Part shown: positions 44,999-55,853 of the stretch, piece by piece
Layout: every line of letters starts with the position of its first letter
How positions within the stretch are numbered: position 1 is the first letter of the stretch
Source: Gymnothorax reevesii
Taxonomy: Eukaryota > Chordata > Actinopteri > Anguilliformes > Muraenidae
Assembly (NCBI GenBank): GCA_029721435.1
Contig: CM056574.1
Location: 28,877,001-28,941,000 of the forward strand
DNA length: 64,000 nt
Reading direction: 5' to 3'
Translations under genes and position numbers: made by a program
The notes under the pieces: generated by a model
The model's database searches: none
Told to the model about the DNA's origin: nothing
Seen by the model: the letters and a program-made list of their open reading frames with translations, nothing else

Positions 44999-46500
44999 AC
45001 AATGTCAATGGCGATGGAATTGGTTTGGTCACTGACTACAAGCACTATTTTATCTCTGGTGTGGAAATAAAGCGTGAATCTGTTCCATCTGACTAATTTT
45101 CAAAAGAAAGACCGAATAAAGACTGTTGTCTATCTTCAACGGAAGAAAACAGAAGAATAAACAGATGCCTGTATTCGCATCTTTGCATTGACTTAACTGT
45201 AATCAGTCGTGCGAAAAATTCATTTCACACCCAGTGTGCAAGCGGCTTTACTGAGCATAGAACGCAAGCATTATACATGTGGTTAGCTGAGAAAGATGTG
45301 AAGTCATTAGTTTGCATCACAGATTCAGCTGCGTTGATTAAGCCAGGTTGAGTTTCCATTACACGTGCCAACCACCTTGAATCTGACATCAGGACAATCG
45401 ATACAGATATTATAATTTATGTCCTGATTCAGACAGTTACATTTAATATTACTTGCTGTAATTATTTATTGCATTGAAATTCGCCTGACATTCTGTAAAC
45501 CTGCCTGTGAGATTTCGGTGACGTGTGCGCTCTCTGCGCCGGTCAGCCAAATTACCACTGCACGGAAATTAAACCAGGTTGGAGATGGCGAGTTTTCTGC
45601 GCAACTCCAGCGGAGACTTTTTTTTACGAAATTGTCACTGCGTCTTGATGAATATGTGACACCTCCCCCTACTACGCCGCCACACCCATCTCGGCGCACC
45701 TTCGTCTACCGAAGGCTGCGCACCTCACGAAATTACCACTACGCGAGCTGCGCCATACGAAATTACCACTGCGCGGGCTGCGCCTCGCTACGCCACCTGT
45801 GCTGCGCCAGGAAATTAGAGCCCACAATGTCAATGGCGATGGAATTGGTTTGGTCACTGACTACAAGCACTATTTTTTCTCTGGCGTGGAAATAAAGCAT
45901 GAATCTGTTCCATCTGACTAATTTTCAAAAGAGAGACCGAATAAAGACTGTTGTCTATCTTCAACGGAAGAAAACAGAAGAATAAACAGACGCGTGTATT
46001 CGCATCTTTGCATTGACTTAACTGTAATCAGTCGTGCGAAAAATTCGTTTCGCGCCCAGTGTGCAAGCGGCTTTACTGAGCATAGAACGCAAGCATTATA
46101 TATGTGGTAAGCTGAGAAAGATGTGAAGTCATTAGTTTGCATCACAGATTCAGCTGATTCAGTGTTGATTAAGCCAGGTTGAGTTTCCATTACGCGTGCC
46201 AACCACCTTTAATTTGACATCAGGACAATCGATATAGATATTATAATTTATGTCCTGATTCAGACAGTTACATTTAAAATTACTTGCTGTAATTATTTAT
46301 TGCATTGAAATTCGCCTGACATTCTGGAAACCTGCCTGTGAGGTTTCGGTGTTGTATGCGCACTGTGCTCCGGTCAGCAATTACCACAGCACAGAAAGTA
46401 AACCAAGTTGGAGCTGGCGAGCTTTCTGTAAAACTTCAGCTGAGAGTTTTTCTACGAAATTGTCACTGCGTCATGATGAATATGTCACACCTCCCCCTAC
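44070..46500. repeat. Tandem array of three units (period about 825-831 bp)
   Basis: TGACATTCTGTAAACCTGCC starts at 44661 and 45486, with a variant at 46317. Units 1 and 2 are almost identical over their right parts (44630-45092 and 45460-45925). Unit 3 breaks off near 46500. Each unit joins the right half of element E, its flank and the right part of the outer element, so duplication followed the nesting. Unit 1 has about 165 bp that units 2 and 3 lack. Confidence 0.88.
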
Positions 46501-47330
46501 TATGACCATTGGCTTTGCCCATCGACTATGACTTTTTGCCTATCGTTTTTGTACCTCTGCCCTTCTGTCTATCTGGTTCTGACCCCTGCCTGTCTAGTCG
46601 ATACTGTTTTTGGATTTCGTATTGTGGCTTGGCAAGTCCTGTGTTTTTTGGCTTTGACTCGGACCCCATTAAATGCATACGTTTTTTGGATTCCTGTCTC
46701 TCGCGAGTGGTTCCTGAACTGTTCCTCACACAGACTGCTGGTGGTGAGAGTCAATTGCTGGGTTAGGTTCAGTGAAGTGAACAGCTGATTCTGGAGCAGC
46801 AGTGCATAAAGGTTTCATTGTTCCATTTCATATTACTTTCATAAACATTAAAAGTTATGCTCCATGGAACAAATGATGAAGAAATAACCTACCGAGTCTC
46901 AGAATGAACAAAATCTACATGGGGTTCTCAGTACCATAGCTCTAAGCTCTAAGCACTCATCTTAATTTTGCTATTGTTAAGAGGAGGGCAAGTTCTGCAA
47001 AATTACCCCCTGCGTGAGCAAGACTTATGTTGACAGGCTGAAGTAGCATTTTAGTTTTAGTAAACACTTAAGGTAAAAGTAATGTCAGCCTTGTCAAGTG
47101 ACTATTTAATTTACACCTAAGGTTACCACACTGACTGCATGCAGTTCACTAGCCAAACCTAGCCTGTACACTCACTCACAGCTAGAGAGAGCTAAGTATG
47201 CAGGAACCACTCAAAATAAGAACGGAGGAACGTGCCCTGCTGCTACTGGATTTTTTGACGGCATATTATAATGGCTGGCCAATGACAACCTTACCAATCT
47301 TTTCTGAGGATGATACCGTTAATAACTGAA
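46500..47330. other. Possible retrotransposon leader fragment, then non-coding
   Basis: 46500-46745 has the phrasing (TTTTTGGATTTCGT, TTCCTGTCTC, GGTTCCTGAACTGTTCCTCAC) of the LTR/leader region of fish LTR elements, but no second copy exists in the window. The rest is unremarkable. Confidence 0.3.
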
Positions 47331-47660
47331 TAATGTCATTCTTGTCAGGCGATTATTTACTCAGCTGACCACAAGTTACAGTAACGTAATGTTAGCAGCT
47401 GAATAGCCAGCCTGAACAGCAAACATAGCAAGCGAGTTAAATACTGTCACCCTTCTTTGAAAAGAATTTTGTAATGTTCTGGACCCCTGCTCTGCTCCTA
47501 CTGTCCTCTCTCTATTCTTTACTGGTGGCCAGATTTGTTTTTTGTTTTTTTTTGGGACAACATAATCGCAAGGGCAGTGCACCCTGTTTGCTGCCTTAGT
47601 TCGCGACCTCACCAGCAAAAACTTACCGACAATTTTCTAATTCAAGCACGAAGCATGAAT
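47330..47660. repeat. Second copy of the dispersed repeat at 16935-17190
   Basis: Shared GTCATTCT-GTCAGGCGA, ACTCAGCTGACC, ACATAGCAAGC-AGTTAAATACTGTCAC, AGAATTTTGTAATGTTCTGG-like, GCAAAAACTTACCGACAATT. The junction on the right differs, so this helps define the repeat edge. Confidence 0.7.
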
Positions 47661-48680
47661 CAAACCATTTTTTAAGAAGGAGATTACTGAAATATATTTA
47701 ATCAATATTGCATGCCTTAATGCCTTTGTTTAAACTCTGATACATTAGTATGAATATTTGGTAAATCTATGCAGAATAATTTTGTCATGGTGGCTACTGT
47801 GGGTTTTGTGGACCCTAAGGGACTGTGGGCCCTTATTATTGCCATCACCTTTCCCCCCTATATGACGGCGCTGCTTGCAAGAGGAACGGGGATATTAAAA
47901 TACTTCCTAATGTTGGTGCTAAATTTAACCATTGTTAACTTCCCATTATAACCCCCAGTTTTGCAAACAGAACTTAATCATAGTTAACTTTGTTAATCCA
48001 TTCTATTTATTTAATGACTTCAGTTAAATCATGCCAAAGTCTTTGGTCTCATGCTTAGAGGAAAAGAACAGCCTTGTCATTTCCATTACCATAACTTGAG
48101 CCCGAGGCAAACTCCTGGACTCGAAAAATTGCACTCGCTCCCTGGTAATTCACTACCTCACAGGCATACTAACTGGTTTAAAATGCATGATGGGATGGAG
48201 CCTGATGGCGGGAGGGCTAATTGGCACTGAAAAGGAAGATTTACTGGAGTAATTGAGCCACGAGAGAAGACTTGCAGGCATGAACACAGTGCAGCTCAAA
48301 CATCTCTCCCCGCTGAGAATATTTTCACCTTCAGATTAAATACATGAGCTTGATCTCAGGTCCCCAGTGCTTCATCATGTTCAGAGATTCAGAGGGAAGT
48401 TCACTAAGCATATCAAAACTCTACTCTCTCTCTGCTGGAATTTGGTCGTGTTGAATTTGTCTCTTGGGCTCTGATTAGTTCACATTCTGCTTCAGACCTG
48501 CTCCTGTAAAGTAGCCATGTATGCTCTGGGGTTTTGTGGAGTGACGTCAAAGGAAGACGGTGAAACATGGATGAGAACCGAGTAAAAGAAGCAAAACCTC
48601 TCAGAGAGTGAGATGCACGTGCTTGTTAGTGTGGTGCAGGCGAGGAAATAAGTCCTCTTCCGCAGGTATCTCCATTGCAA
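47660..48680. other. Non-coding stretch
   Basis: No gene or element recognised. Confidence 0.5.
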
Positions 48681-48686
48681 GTACAG

Positions 48687-49014
48687 AGGCATAGTGGTTA
48701 GCATTGCTGCCTCACAGCAAGAAGGTTGTGGGTTCGAATCTGGCTGGGGGCCTTTCTGTGTGGAGTTTGCATGTTCTCCCCGTGTTCGTGTGGGTTTTCT
48801 CTGGGTACTCTGGTTTCCTCCCACAGTCCAAAGGAGACACTAAATAGCTCAAAGGTATGAGTGTGAGTGTGAGTGTGAATGGTGGGAGTGCCCTGCGATG
48901 GATTGGCAAGCTGTCCAGGGTGGGTCCCTGCCTTTGCCTGTAGCCAGCTGAGATAGGTTCCAGCTCGCCCCTTGATCCTAGTGAGGAATAAGCGGGTATA
49001 GAAAATGAATGAAT
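48687..49014 (+). mobile_element. tRNA-headed SINE, best-preserved member of its family here
   Basis: The head ATAGTGGTTAGCATTGCTG (A box) and GGGTTCGAATCTGG (B box) are followed by GGAGTTTGCATGTTCTCCC, CACAGTCCAAAGG and AGCTGAGATAGGTTCCAGCT, ending in a GAATGAATG tail. This is a very common fish SINE-like repeat. The B box GGTTCGAATC is a good match to the polymerase III consensus. Relatives here: 37735-37985, 300-415 and 25795-25910. Confidence 0.88.
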
Positions 49015-49439
49015 GTCCGATCACTGCCTCTTGTGGTTTATTTAGGAACAAAAACATATAACTAAGACCATGTAGGAAATCACAACAGAACAGAATGTTG
49101 GAGCAAACAATTTCTCCTCCGGAAATAAAAACAATCTCATCTAATCAGCCACAGCCCCGGCCTCACCAAGAAGCGTGAAACTGCCGAGTGCTGCAGACAC
49201 AAGTCTAACAGATGCAATAAAAAAAGACAGAATCTTCGTGACAAATCTTTGGTCAAATGCAGTAGGTGTGTGTTTTGTTTCAGTCACATTTGATATACAT
49301 GAATCAATTTAAACTTGCTGAAATCAAATGTACGAGGAATGAAATATGAGGTTCTCGCAATACTGAAAACTAAATACAACTTTGCAACACTGAAACTGAG
49401 AAACTCACAGGCTATATACACACATTCTTTAGCTCAACA

Positions 49440-50391
49440 TGAGGGGTGAGTGGTTGGGGGGGCAGCTTCACAACCACTGCATCACCGCAGCTCATGCCCT
49501 TAGTCCCCGTTGAAAACCCTCATGACAGGGAGGGGGCTGTGGGTCTGGGTCCACATGCTGGGGTGGAGGGAGGCCAGGCGGCAGCGCAACCCCACGCCTC
49601 ACTGCCACATAGTGCAGGATGGCACAGGCCCAGATGATTCTGCCGACCTTTTTCAGGTCGCAGTGCCAACGGCCTTTCAGGGGCCCGATGGCGTGTTCCA
49701 CGACGCAGCGCGCACGGGCATGGACCTCAGTATACTGGGTTTCCTGGCCACTCTGTGGATCTGGGATGGTAATTAGCAGCTACTCCCTAAAGGAAGTATC
49801 CAGTATCACCTGTAAGTTACAACGATGGGGTGAGTATCAGCCTTGAATTGATGATTATAAGCTTCCAATTAATGAGTATACTGTGTAGCCAACATGCACT
49901 CACCAAGAAGCCAGCTGTCACTCGCAGTGCCTGCCCCCAGTCTCGCCCCCACACTGCTGTGCGTCAGGATGAATGAATCATGTGTAGAGCCAGGCTAATG
50001 TGCCACTACATTTGTTATGATCATGTCGGCGTCACATATGATTTGGGTATTGATCATATGCAAATCATGATGTGAGTGCGTCATTGGCTCGAATTACGTT
50101 AAGAAAACCAGATATTGCTGCGGTTTTGATTGTTCTTATAAATAGGCTATAATCCGCGCTCCTCTCTCCCTCGCACATTGCAACTCAGCAGCTGCGTCGC
50201 CAATTCCTCCTGTTCTTCAAAAAGGGTGTAATCACGGTACGCCATGGTCAAAATGGGTGTAAATGTCCACCCTTTTTCCTGTCAGGTTTGGGTTTGATAG
50301 ATCCCAAATTGGGCGGAGAAAAGTGCGTATGCACAAAATGGGGGGGAAAGGGTGTAAAAAAATGTGTATTCACAATGATAAATGAGGCCCC
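49440..50391 (-). mobile_element. PIF/Harbinger transposon relic, left end lost
   Basis: The right end on the plus strand is GATAAATGAGGCCCC; read inward it is the GGGGCCTCATTTATC terminus common in fish Harbinger elements. The C-terminal half of a transposase lies at 49450-49985 on the minus strand. The other TIR was not found to the left, so the element is truncated there. Confidence 0.8.
49450..49985 (-). pseudogene. Harbinger transposase C-terminal half with one intron
   Basis: The upstream exon (about 49985-49904) reads PGSTHDSFILTHSSVGARLG and then SDSWLLG. PGSTHDS holds the second catalytic Asp region of HARBI1-like enzymes. A phase-1 intron of 94 bp follows (49903-49810, GTGAG...TTACAG), and the next exon continues GDTGY as expected for the family. 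Further on, ARCVVEHAIGPLKGRWHCD carries the Glu region (VE--I/FG-LK-RW), then IIWACAILHYVAVRRGV. Damage: a stop just before PGSTH, a stop after GDTGYFL and a small shift beyond. The final exon stays open for 69 codons from 49701. Confidence 0.88.
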
Positions 50392-51240
50392 AGGTCAGTC
50401 TACGGGTCTAAGCTGCAAGTTACAGCCCATCCTATAATGTGCACAGGGTTATGACTTATTCGAAAGCCATACAATTATTTCATCATCTTTTTATTAAGTT
50501 AATTATTTTTCAATTATCTTTGGCTGGTTAAATACTGGACTGTGTTCCTAGGGTTCTGACAGTAACGAGACACAATGCATGGAAAAAATGTGTTGAAATG
50601 TGTTGAAAATTAACTTTATTGACTCCCTTGCCTAAATATCGCTCCCTCCACAACAGACATCCATGTACTTCTATGCTCGTGAGGGCATAACATTGACTTC
50701 CAATCATTTCTTGTGTGTCTCGACAGCCTTTCCCAAATCTGTACAATAAGCACCACATACCGAACCCAAAGCTTACCCTAAGGCAATGATTATGTGCTAA
50801 TTGGTTCAATCAGTAGCACAATGCAAAAAGCGTCTGTCTTAACAAGTCATTTGGTCTTAATAAGACCTAACTTACTAGTTTTTTTCTCTCAAGTTGAAAA
50901 TATGAGCTTAATTTAAGTTACCATGTGCTTAACAAGTGAAATTTTCTTATTTCTATTACCTTTTGCAAATGGGCTAAGTTTTTTTTTAATCTTAATACAA
51001 GATTAAACTACTGAGTAAACTGAACATATTTTTCAGTTTTTGCAGTGCATCTGAAGAGTATCTGTGTAATTAGGGCAAGCATTGGGTTTAAAGGTGTCAT
51101 ATAATTAGGTAAAAAAATAATTGAAATAATTTCAGAAGTAATTTACTACAACTAATTTCTTACAATAATTTAATAATGTACAATAATTTAATAAGAGACA
51201 TCCTTCCAGTATGGAGTTGTTGCCACCAAACCAAGAGGAC
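50392..51240. other. Non-coding stretch
   Basis: 50860-51050 (AAATGGGCTAAGTTTTTTTT...CAGTTTTTGCAGTGCATCTG) resembles a frequent non-autonomous fish repeat ending in TTTTGCAGTG, but its borders are unclear. Nothing else was recognised. Confidence 0.4.
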
Positions 51241-51243
51241 ATA

Positions 51244-52766
51244 CAGCACCCTCCATAATTATTGGCACCCCTGGTTAAGATGTGTTCATTAGCTTCTAAT
51301 AAATTCAGTTTTTTTAAATGATATAATACCACAATGAAAAAAAGAGGAAAATCCAACCTTTAATTCAAGTGCATTTATTCAGTGGGAAAAAAATCCCACA
51401 TTAAGAAATAATTCTTTTACATGAAATAATGTGTGCCACAATTATTAATGATGTTAATACTTTGTACAACCCCCTTTAGCCAACAAAACAGCACCTAATC
51501 TTCTCCTATAATGTTTCCCAAGATGGGAGAATACAGAAAGAAGGATCTTCGACCATTTATCTTAGCACAATCTCTCTAAATCATCCAGTGACCTGGGTCC
51601 TCTCCTCTGCACTCTCCTCTTCAGCTCAATTCACAGGTTTTCAATGGGGTTGAGGTTTGGGGACTGAGATGGCCATAGGAGGAGCTTAATTTTGTGTCTG
51701 GTGAACCATTTCTATGTAGATTTGGCCACATGTTTGGGATCATTATCTTGCTGAAAGACCCAGCGACGACCCATCTTCAGCTTTCGGGCAGAGGCCACCA
51801 GATTTTGATTTAAAATGTCCTGGTATTTCAAAGCGTTCATGATGCCATGCACCCTAACAAGGTTCCCAGGGCCTCTGGAAGAGAAACAGGCCCAAAGCAT
51901 TACCGATCCCTACCCATACTTCACAGTGAGTATGAGGTGCTTTTCTGCATACTCATCTTTTGTGTTCCGCTAGTTCCACTTAGAGTGTTTGTTGCCAAAA
52001 AGCTCTATCTTGGTCTCATCTGACCAAAGTACACGGTCCCATTTGTAGTCCCAGTACCGCTTAGCAACTCCAGACGTTTGCATTTATGATTGTGAGTGAG
52101 AAAAGGTTTTTTCCGTGCATGCCTCCCAAACAGCTTGTTGGCATGTACATAGTGCCTGATGGTTGTTTTGGAGACTTTGTGACCCCAAGATGCTACCATT
52201 TGTTGCAATTCTTTATCAGTGAGCTTTGGAGAACTTTTTACTTCTCTTACCATCCTCCTCACTGTGCTTGTTGGCAAAATAACCTTGCGTCCTCCTCTAG
52301 GCTTGTTTACCAGGGTTCCAGTTGTTTTAAACTTCTTAATGATTCCTCTGACAGTAGATATGGGCAGGTGCAGGCGAGAGGCTGTTTTCTTGTAGCCACT
52401 GACTGACTTGTGAAGGTCGACACACATCTGCCTTACTTGAATGGTGTGTTCCTTTTTCTTTCCCATGTTGAAGAGTGGATAAGAGAAATGGCCTCTGTGT
52501 CACGTCATACTTATACCCCAGGGAAACAGGAAGTGATCATTACTAATTAAATGTTCCTAGATACTCTGATCAACTTTGTAAACTACTGTAGAAACGATAG
52601 TAATACTTCAATGACATTTATTTCCTCGGAATTGTTAGGGTACCAATATTTGTGAAACAGATGATTTTGTGATGATGATTTTTATGCTTCTGCAATAAAA
52701 ATGTAATTTATTTTCAGGCTTTTAACCCATCTTTACCAGGGGTGCCAATAATTACGGAGGGCGCTG
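51244..52766 (-). mobile_element. Tc1-like transposon with both ends and TA target
   Basis: Ends CAGCACCCTCCATAATTATT and, inverted, CAGCGCCCTCCGTAATTATT, each against TA (51242-51243, 52767-52768). At 1523 bp it is full length for the family. The flanks are AGGACA before and TGTCCT after, so the target was a perfect 14-bp palindrome around TA. The transposase is broken. Confidence 0.95.
51470..52466 (-). pseudogene. Tc1 transposase pseudogene
   Basis: The start is ATG at 52466 (MGKKKEHTIQVRQMCVDLHK). The first 130 codons are intact and include two helix-turn-helix parts (KKTASRLHLPISTVRGIIKK; SSPKLTDKELQQMVASWGHK) with the basic GRPR-like PRGGRK linker between. A frameshift near 52080 removes the WSDET first-Asp region from frame. 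The second Asp lies in [13 protein letters not shown] at about 51720, followed at once by a stop. The Glu region continues beyond it. This is inactive, but its N-terminus is the best preserved in the window and could still bind the family's ends if expressed. Confidence 0.9.
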
Positions 52767-52901
52767 TATGTCCTGGTTTTAGTAGTAACTCAGTGAAAGC
52801 AGTTGAAACACAAGCCCAGATTTATATGGAGGTGGAAGCACAAAGGATGGAGTGGTCGGTTGGTGGTTTGAGGGGACAGCAGTGCCTGGTGTGAAGGAAG
52901 G

Positions 52902-53337
52902 TGTCATGGTTTGGGAGCTTTGAGAGCTGTTTGTTGCGATATCGACGATATCGTTTTGCCCCCTATCGGATTCCTGGGCCAGCTGGCATTGATTGGGGGC
53001 GTGGCCCGGACTCTATTTAAGCTCCTATTTCGCCTCACTCCCGTTGCTAGAGTGTCAGTTCTTCTTTGGCCCTTTAGCCGGTAGGGTCTCAAGAGAGATA
53101 TTGTCAGGGACTTAGTTGCTTATCAGGAATAGTGTTAGTGAGCAAGGCAATCTTTGGTTTCTTTCCCTTTTCTGTTGTTTTCCTCGAGCTCGCCTGTTTC
53201 CTACCACGGACAGCGGCAGGTCCGTTTGTAGCGCAAGTCTCGTTATTTTTATCTGTTTTTAGTCTCTCAGCATGCTGTGAGTGTTGCCTTTTATTTCTGG
53301 CCACTGCTCTTGGCGTCCACTGCCAGTACCTGTCACA
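52902..53337 (+). repeat. 5' LTR
   Basis: TGTCATGG to CTGTCACA, 436 bp. A GC-rich box GGGGGCGTGGCC (about 52995-53006) lies just ahead of TATTTAAG (53014-53021), a plausible polymerase II promoter. The solo LTR at 31158-31599 has the same layout. Confidence 0.95.
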
Positions 53338-53353
53338 GTACACTCTAGCCACC

Positions 53354-53416
53354 ATGGAGACGCCAGCGGTGGCTGAAATTAAGAGGGCTATCGCCAGCAA
53401 ACAAGAGATGTATTGA
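53354..53416 (+). pseudogene. gag start fragment
   Basis: An ATG in an ideal context (GCCACCATGG) opens 20 codons and then stops. The following sequence is already reverse transcriptase, so nearly all of gag and the protease was deleted. Whether the deletion came from template switching during reverse transcription or later cannot be told. Confidence 0.7.
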
Positions 53417-54090
53417 TAACAAGGGGTTTGAATAAAATCACCATTAAAAACCGATACCCCCTTCCGTTAATGAATTCCGTGTTTGAACGTCTGCAGGAGG
53501 CATCATTTTTTACGAAGCTAGATCTTTGTGATGTGTATAATTTGATTCGCATTCGGGAGGGGGAAGGATGGAAAACGGCTTTTAACACTCATGACAGGCA
53601 CTACGAATATTTGGTCTTACCGTTCGGGCTGGTTAACGCCCCCTCAGTGTTTCAGGCATTTGTCAATGACGTGCTCCGAGAGATGTTGGAGAAATTCGTC
53701 TTTATTTATCTTGACGACATTTTAATTTTTTCTTCAACACTGTCGGAGCACTAACAACACGTCAGACATGTACTGGAAGCCCTGCTCAATGCCAAATTTT
53801 TTGTTAAAGCCGAAAAATGTGTTTTCCACGTCCAAACTGTCTCATTCTTGGGCTTTATTGTTTCTAAGGGGTCAGCGCGGATGGACCCAGACAAGGTGGC
53901 TGCAGTCAGGAATTGGCCTGCACCGCAGAGTGTTAAAGAGGTTCAAGGCTTTCTGGGCTTCGTGAATTTTTATAGGAGGTTTATTCGTAATTTTAGCATG
54001 GTTGCTGCTCCCATTATTGCGCTCACTAAAAAATATACCTCCTCAGCGTTTTTATGGTCTCCTGCAGCTGATGCTGCCTTTCGAGAATGA
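53413..54090 (+). pseudogene. Gypsy reverse transcriptase remnant
   Basis: The frame shows the usual order of motifs: FTKLDL (first catalytic Asp region), [18 protein letters not shown], and YLDDILIFS with the paired catalytic Asp residues. It then runs on in the same frame past one stop (53752-53754) to FLGFIVSKG and [13 protein letters not shown], the connection region. It ends with a stop where an A run shifts the frame near 54090. The enzyme copies element RNA into DNA. The finger subdomain before RGLN is missing. Confidence 0.92.
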
Positions 54091-54099
54091 AAAAAAAAG

Positions 54100-54425
54100 T
54101 TTTAGCTCGGAGCCTATTTTGATTTTGCCCAACCCTTCCCTCCCATTTGTTGTGGAGGTAGATGCTTCGGAGGTGGGTGTGGGTACTATTCTGTCCCAGC
54201 ACCCTCGTTGGGATAATAAGCTTCACCCGTGTGCTACTTCTCCCGGTCTTTGTCCGCTGCGTAATGCAATTATAGTATTGGTGACCGGGAGTCATTAGCG
54301 GTTAGGCTGGCCCTCGCAGAGTGGCACCACTGGTTGGAGGGAGCTGAGCACCCTTTTGTGGTATGGACTGACAATAAAAACCTCCAATATATTCATCAAA
54401 CCCAGCGGCGTAATTCCCGGCAGGC
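54100..54425 (+). pseudogene. Gypsy RNase H remnant
   Basis: [17 protein letters not shown] carries the first catalytic Asp of the family's RNase H. After a shift near 54290, [20 protein letters not shown] holds the later Asp (TDNK). A deletion joint near 54420 leads directly into integrase, removing the zinc-binding part. Confidence 0.85.
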
Positions 54426-54429
54426 GCGA

Positions 54430-55310
54430 TCTAACGGCAACATGGTCATTTTGGTTGCGGTTGACCGTTTTTCTAAAGCGGCTCATTTTGTCGCACTACC
54501 CAAGCTTCCTTCAGCACGGGAGACAGCGCATCTTGGGGTCAACAATGTGTTCCGGTTGCATGGGCTTCTGCAAGATATCGTGTCTGACTGAGGCCCTCAG
54601 TTTACGGCCAGATTTTGGCAGGCGTTTTGTAAGCGGTTGGGCGTCACAGTGAGTGTCTCTTCTGGGCTTCACCCGGAGACCAACGGGCAGACAGAACGGA
54701 CTAATCAGTCTCTTGAAAACACTCTCTGATGTTTGGCAGCGGATAATCTCTCATCACGGAGTCGATTTTTAGCTTGGGCCGAGTATTCTCATAACTCGTT
54801 GTGTAATCCCTCCACGGGGCTTTCCTCGTTTAAGGCCCAAGTGGGTTACCAATTCTCACTATTTTCAGAGACTGAGAATGATTCCGAGATTCCCTCAGTC
54901 AACCAGTTCATTCGGCGCTGTCGGGCGGTTTGGACGAAGGTCCGTTCTTCGCTGTTGCGCTTGGGACGCAAACAAAAATCCTTCGCTGATAGAAGGCATC
55001 ATTTGGCCCCGTCTTATCGGGTTGGGCAGAGAGTTTGGCTGTCCACCCGGGACCTCCCTTTGAACGTAGAATCCCGAAAACTCGCGCCCTGCTATATCGG
55101 CCCGTTCAAGATTGTGCGGAAGATCAATCCGGTTACGGTCCAGTTGAAGCTCCCGAGATCTTTACGCATACATCCGTCATTCCACGTCTCGCGGATTAAG
55201 CCAGTTAGCATTAGCGTCCTGGCACCCGCCGACACGCCCCTGCCGCCGCCACGAGTGCTTGAGGGGGGTCGGTTTATACCGTGCGCCACATTCTGGCCTA
55301 GAGGCGTGTA
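54430..55310 (+). pseudogene. Gypsy integrase remnant
   Basis: [17 protein letters not shown] belongs to the core start, but the segment with the first Asp is altered. Farther on [10 protein letters not shown] and [13 protein letters not shown] give the family's second half of the core with the catalytic Glu in the NGQTER motif. Two in-frame stops interrupt it (54589-54591 and near 54727). The last 192 codons are open and include [14 protein letters not shown] and [12 protein letters not shown], the GPY/F-type C-terminal module. It cannot act as an integrase. Confidence 0.9.
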
Positions 55311-55430
55311 AGTCGTGGGGTACAGTTCCTTATAGATTGGGAAGAATATGGTCCCGAGGAGTGGTGCTGGGTCCCTTCGCGGGATATTCTGGATCCCGCG
55401 CTTATTTCAGAGTTTCGTGCGCGGGGTTCC
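55275..55430 (+). pseudogene. Chromodomain remnant
   Basis: After a stop in the preceding frame, [20 protein letters not shown] can be read, matching the W-x-x-[YF]-x-x-x-x-x-x-W-x-P core of chromodomains found at the C-terminus of chromovirus integrases. These domains steer integration toward particular histone marks. It is fused in the family but out of frame here. Confidence 0.8.
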
Positions 55431-55469
55431 TTGGGTACTTCCTGAGCTGTCCCTTAGAGGGGGTGGTCC

Positions 55470-55853
55470 TGTCATGGTTTGAGAGCTTTGAGAGCTGTTT
55501 GTGGCTCTCGTCCGGGATGATATCCTTTTGCTCCCTATCAGATTCCTGGGCCAGCTGGCATTGATTGGGGGCGTGGCCCGGACTCCATTTAAGCTCCTAT
55601 TTCGCCTCGCTCTCGTTGCTAGAGTGTCAGTTCTTCTTTGGTGCTTTAGCCGATAAGGTCTCTTGAGAGATATTGTCAGGGACTTTCTTTCTTTTGTTTT
55701 CCTCGAGCTCGCCTGTTTTCTACCATGGACGGCGGCTGGTCCATTGGTAGCACGAGTCTCATTATTTTTATCTTTTTTTAGTCTCTCAGCACGCTGTGAG
55801 TGTTGCCTTTTATTTATGGCAGCGCTTGGCGTCCACTGCCAGTACCCGTCACA
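55470..55853 (+). repeat. 3' LTR
   Basis: 384 bp. It aligns with the 5' LTR throughout but lacks about 52 bp around the GACTTAGTTGCTTATCAGG region of the latter. Base differences between the two show the insertion is not recent. Confidence 0.95.

Larger units (their letters stand above)
52902..55853 (+). mobile_element. Ty3/gypsy LTR retrotransposon, internally deleted
   Basis: Two LTRs enclose about 2.1 kb in the order gag start, reverse transcriptase, RNase H, integrase, chromodomain remnant, which is the Ty3/gypsy order. The flanks repeat GAAGG (52897-52901, 55854-55858). A purine tract AGAGGGGGTGG stands just before the 3' LTR. Most of gag, the protease and parts of pol are absent, and the coding part is broken by stops and shifts. 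An expected primer-binding site right after the 5' LTR was not seen. The integrase C-terminus with a chromodomain fits the chromovirus branch. Confidence 0.95.

Noticed and set aside
44624..45070. 148-codon frame, repeated at 45518-45895.
   Set aside because: It lies wholly in the outer transposon end and its tandem copy. The repetition reflects DNA duplication, and the frame crosses the element end.
46500..46745. Possible LTR or leader of another LTR retrotransposon.
   Set aside because: The phrasing resembles fish LTR elements, but there is no second LTR, primer site or coding part. It is kept only as a low-confidence note.
49446..49846. Plus-strand frames of 63-88 codons.
   Set aside because: They are antisense to the Harbinger transposase exon.
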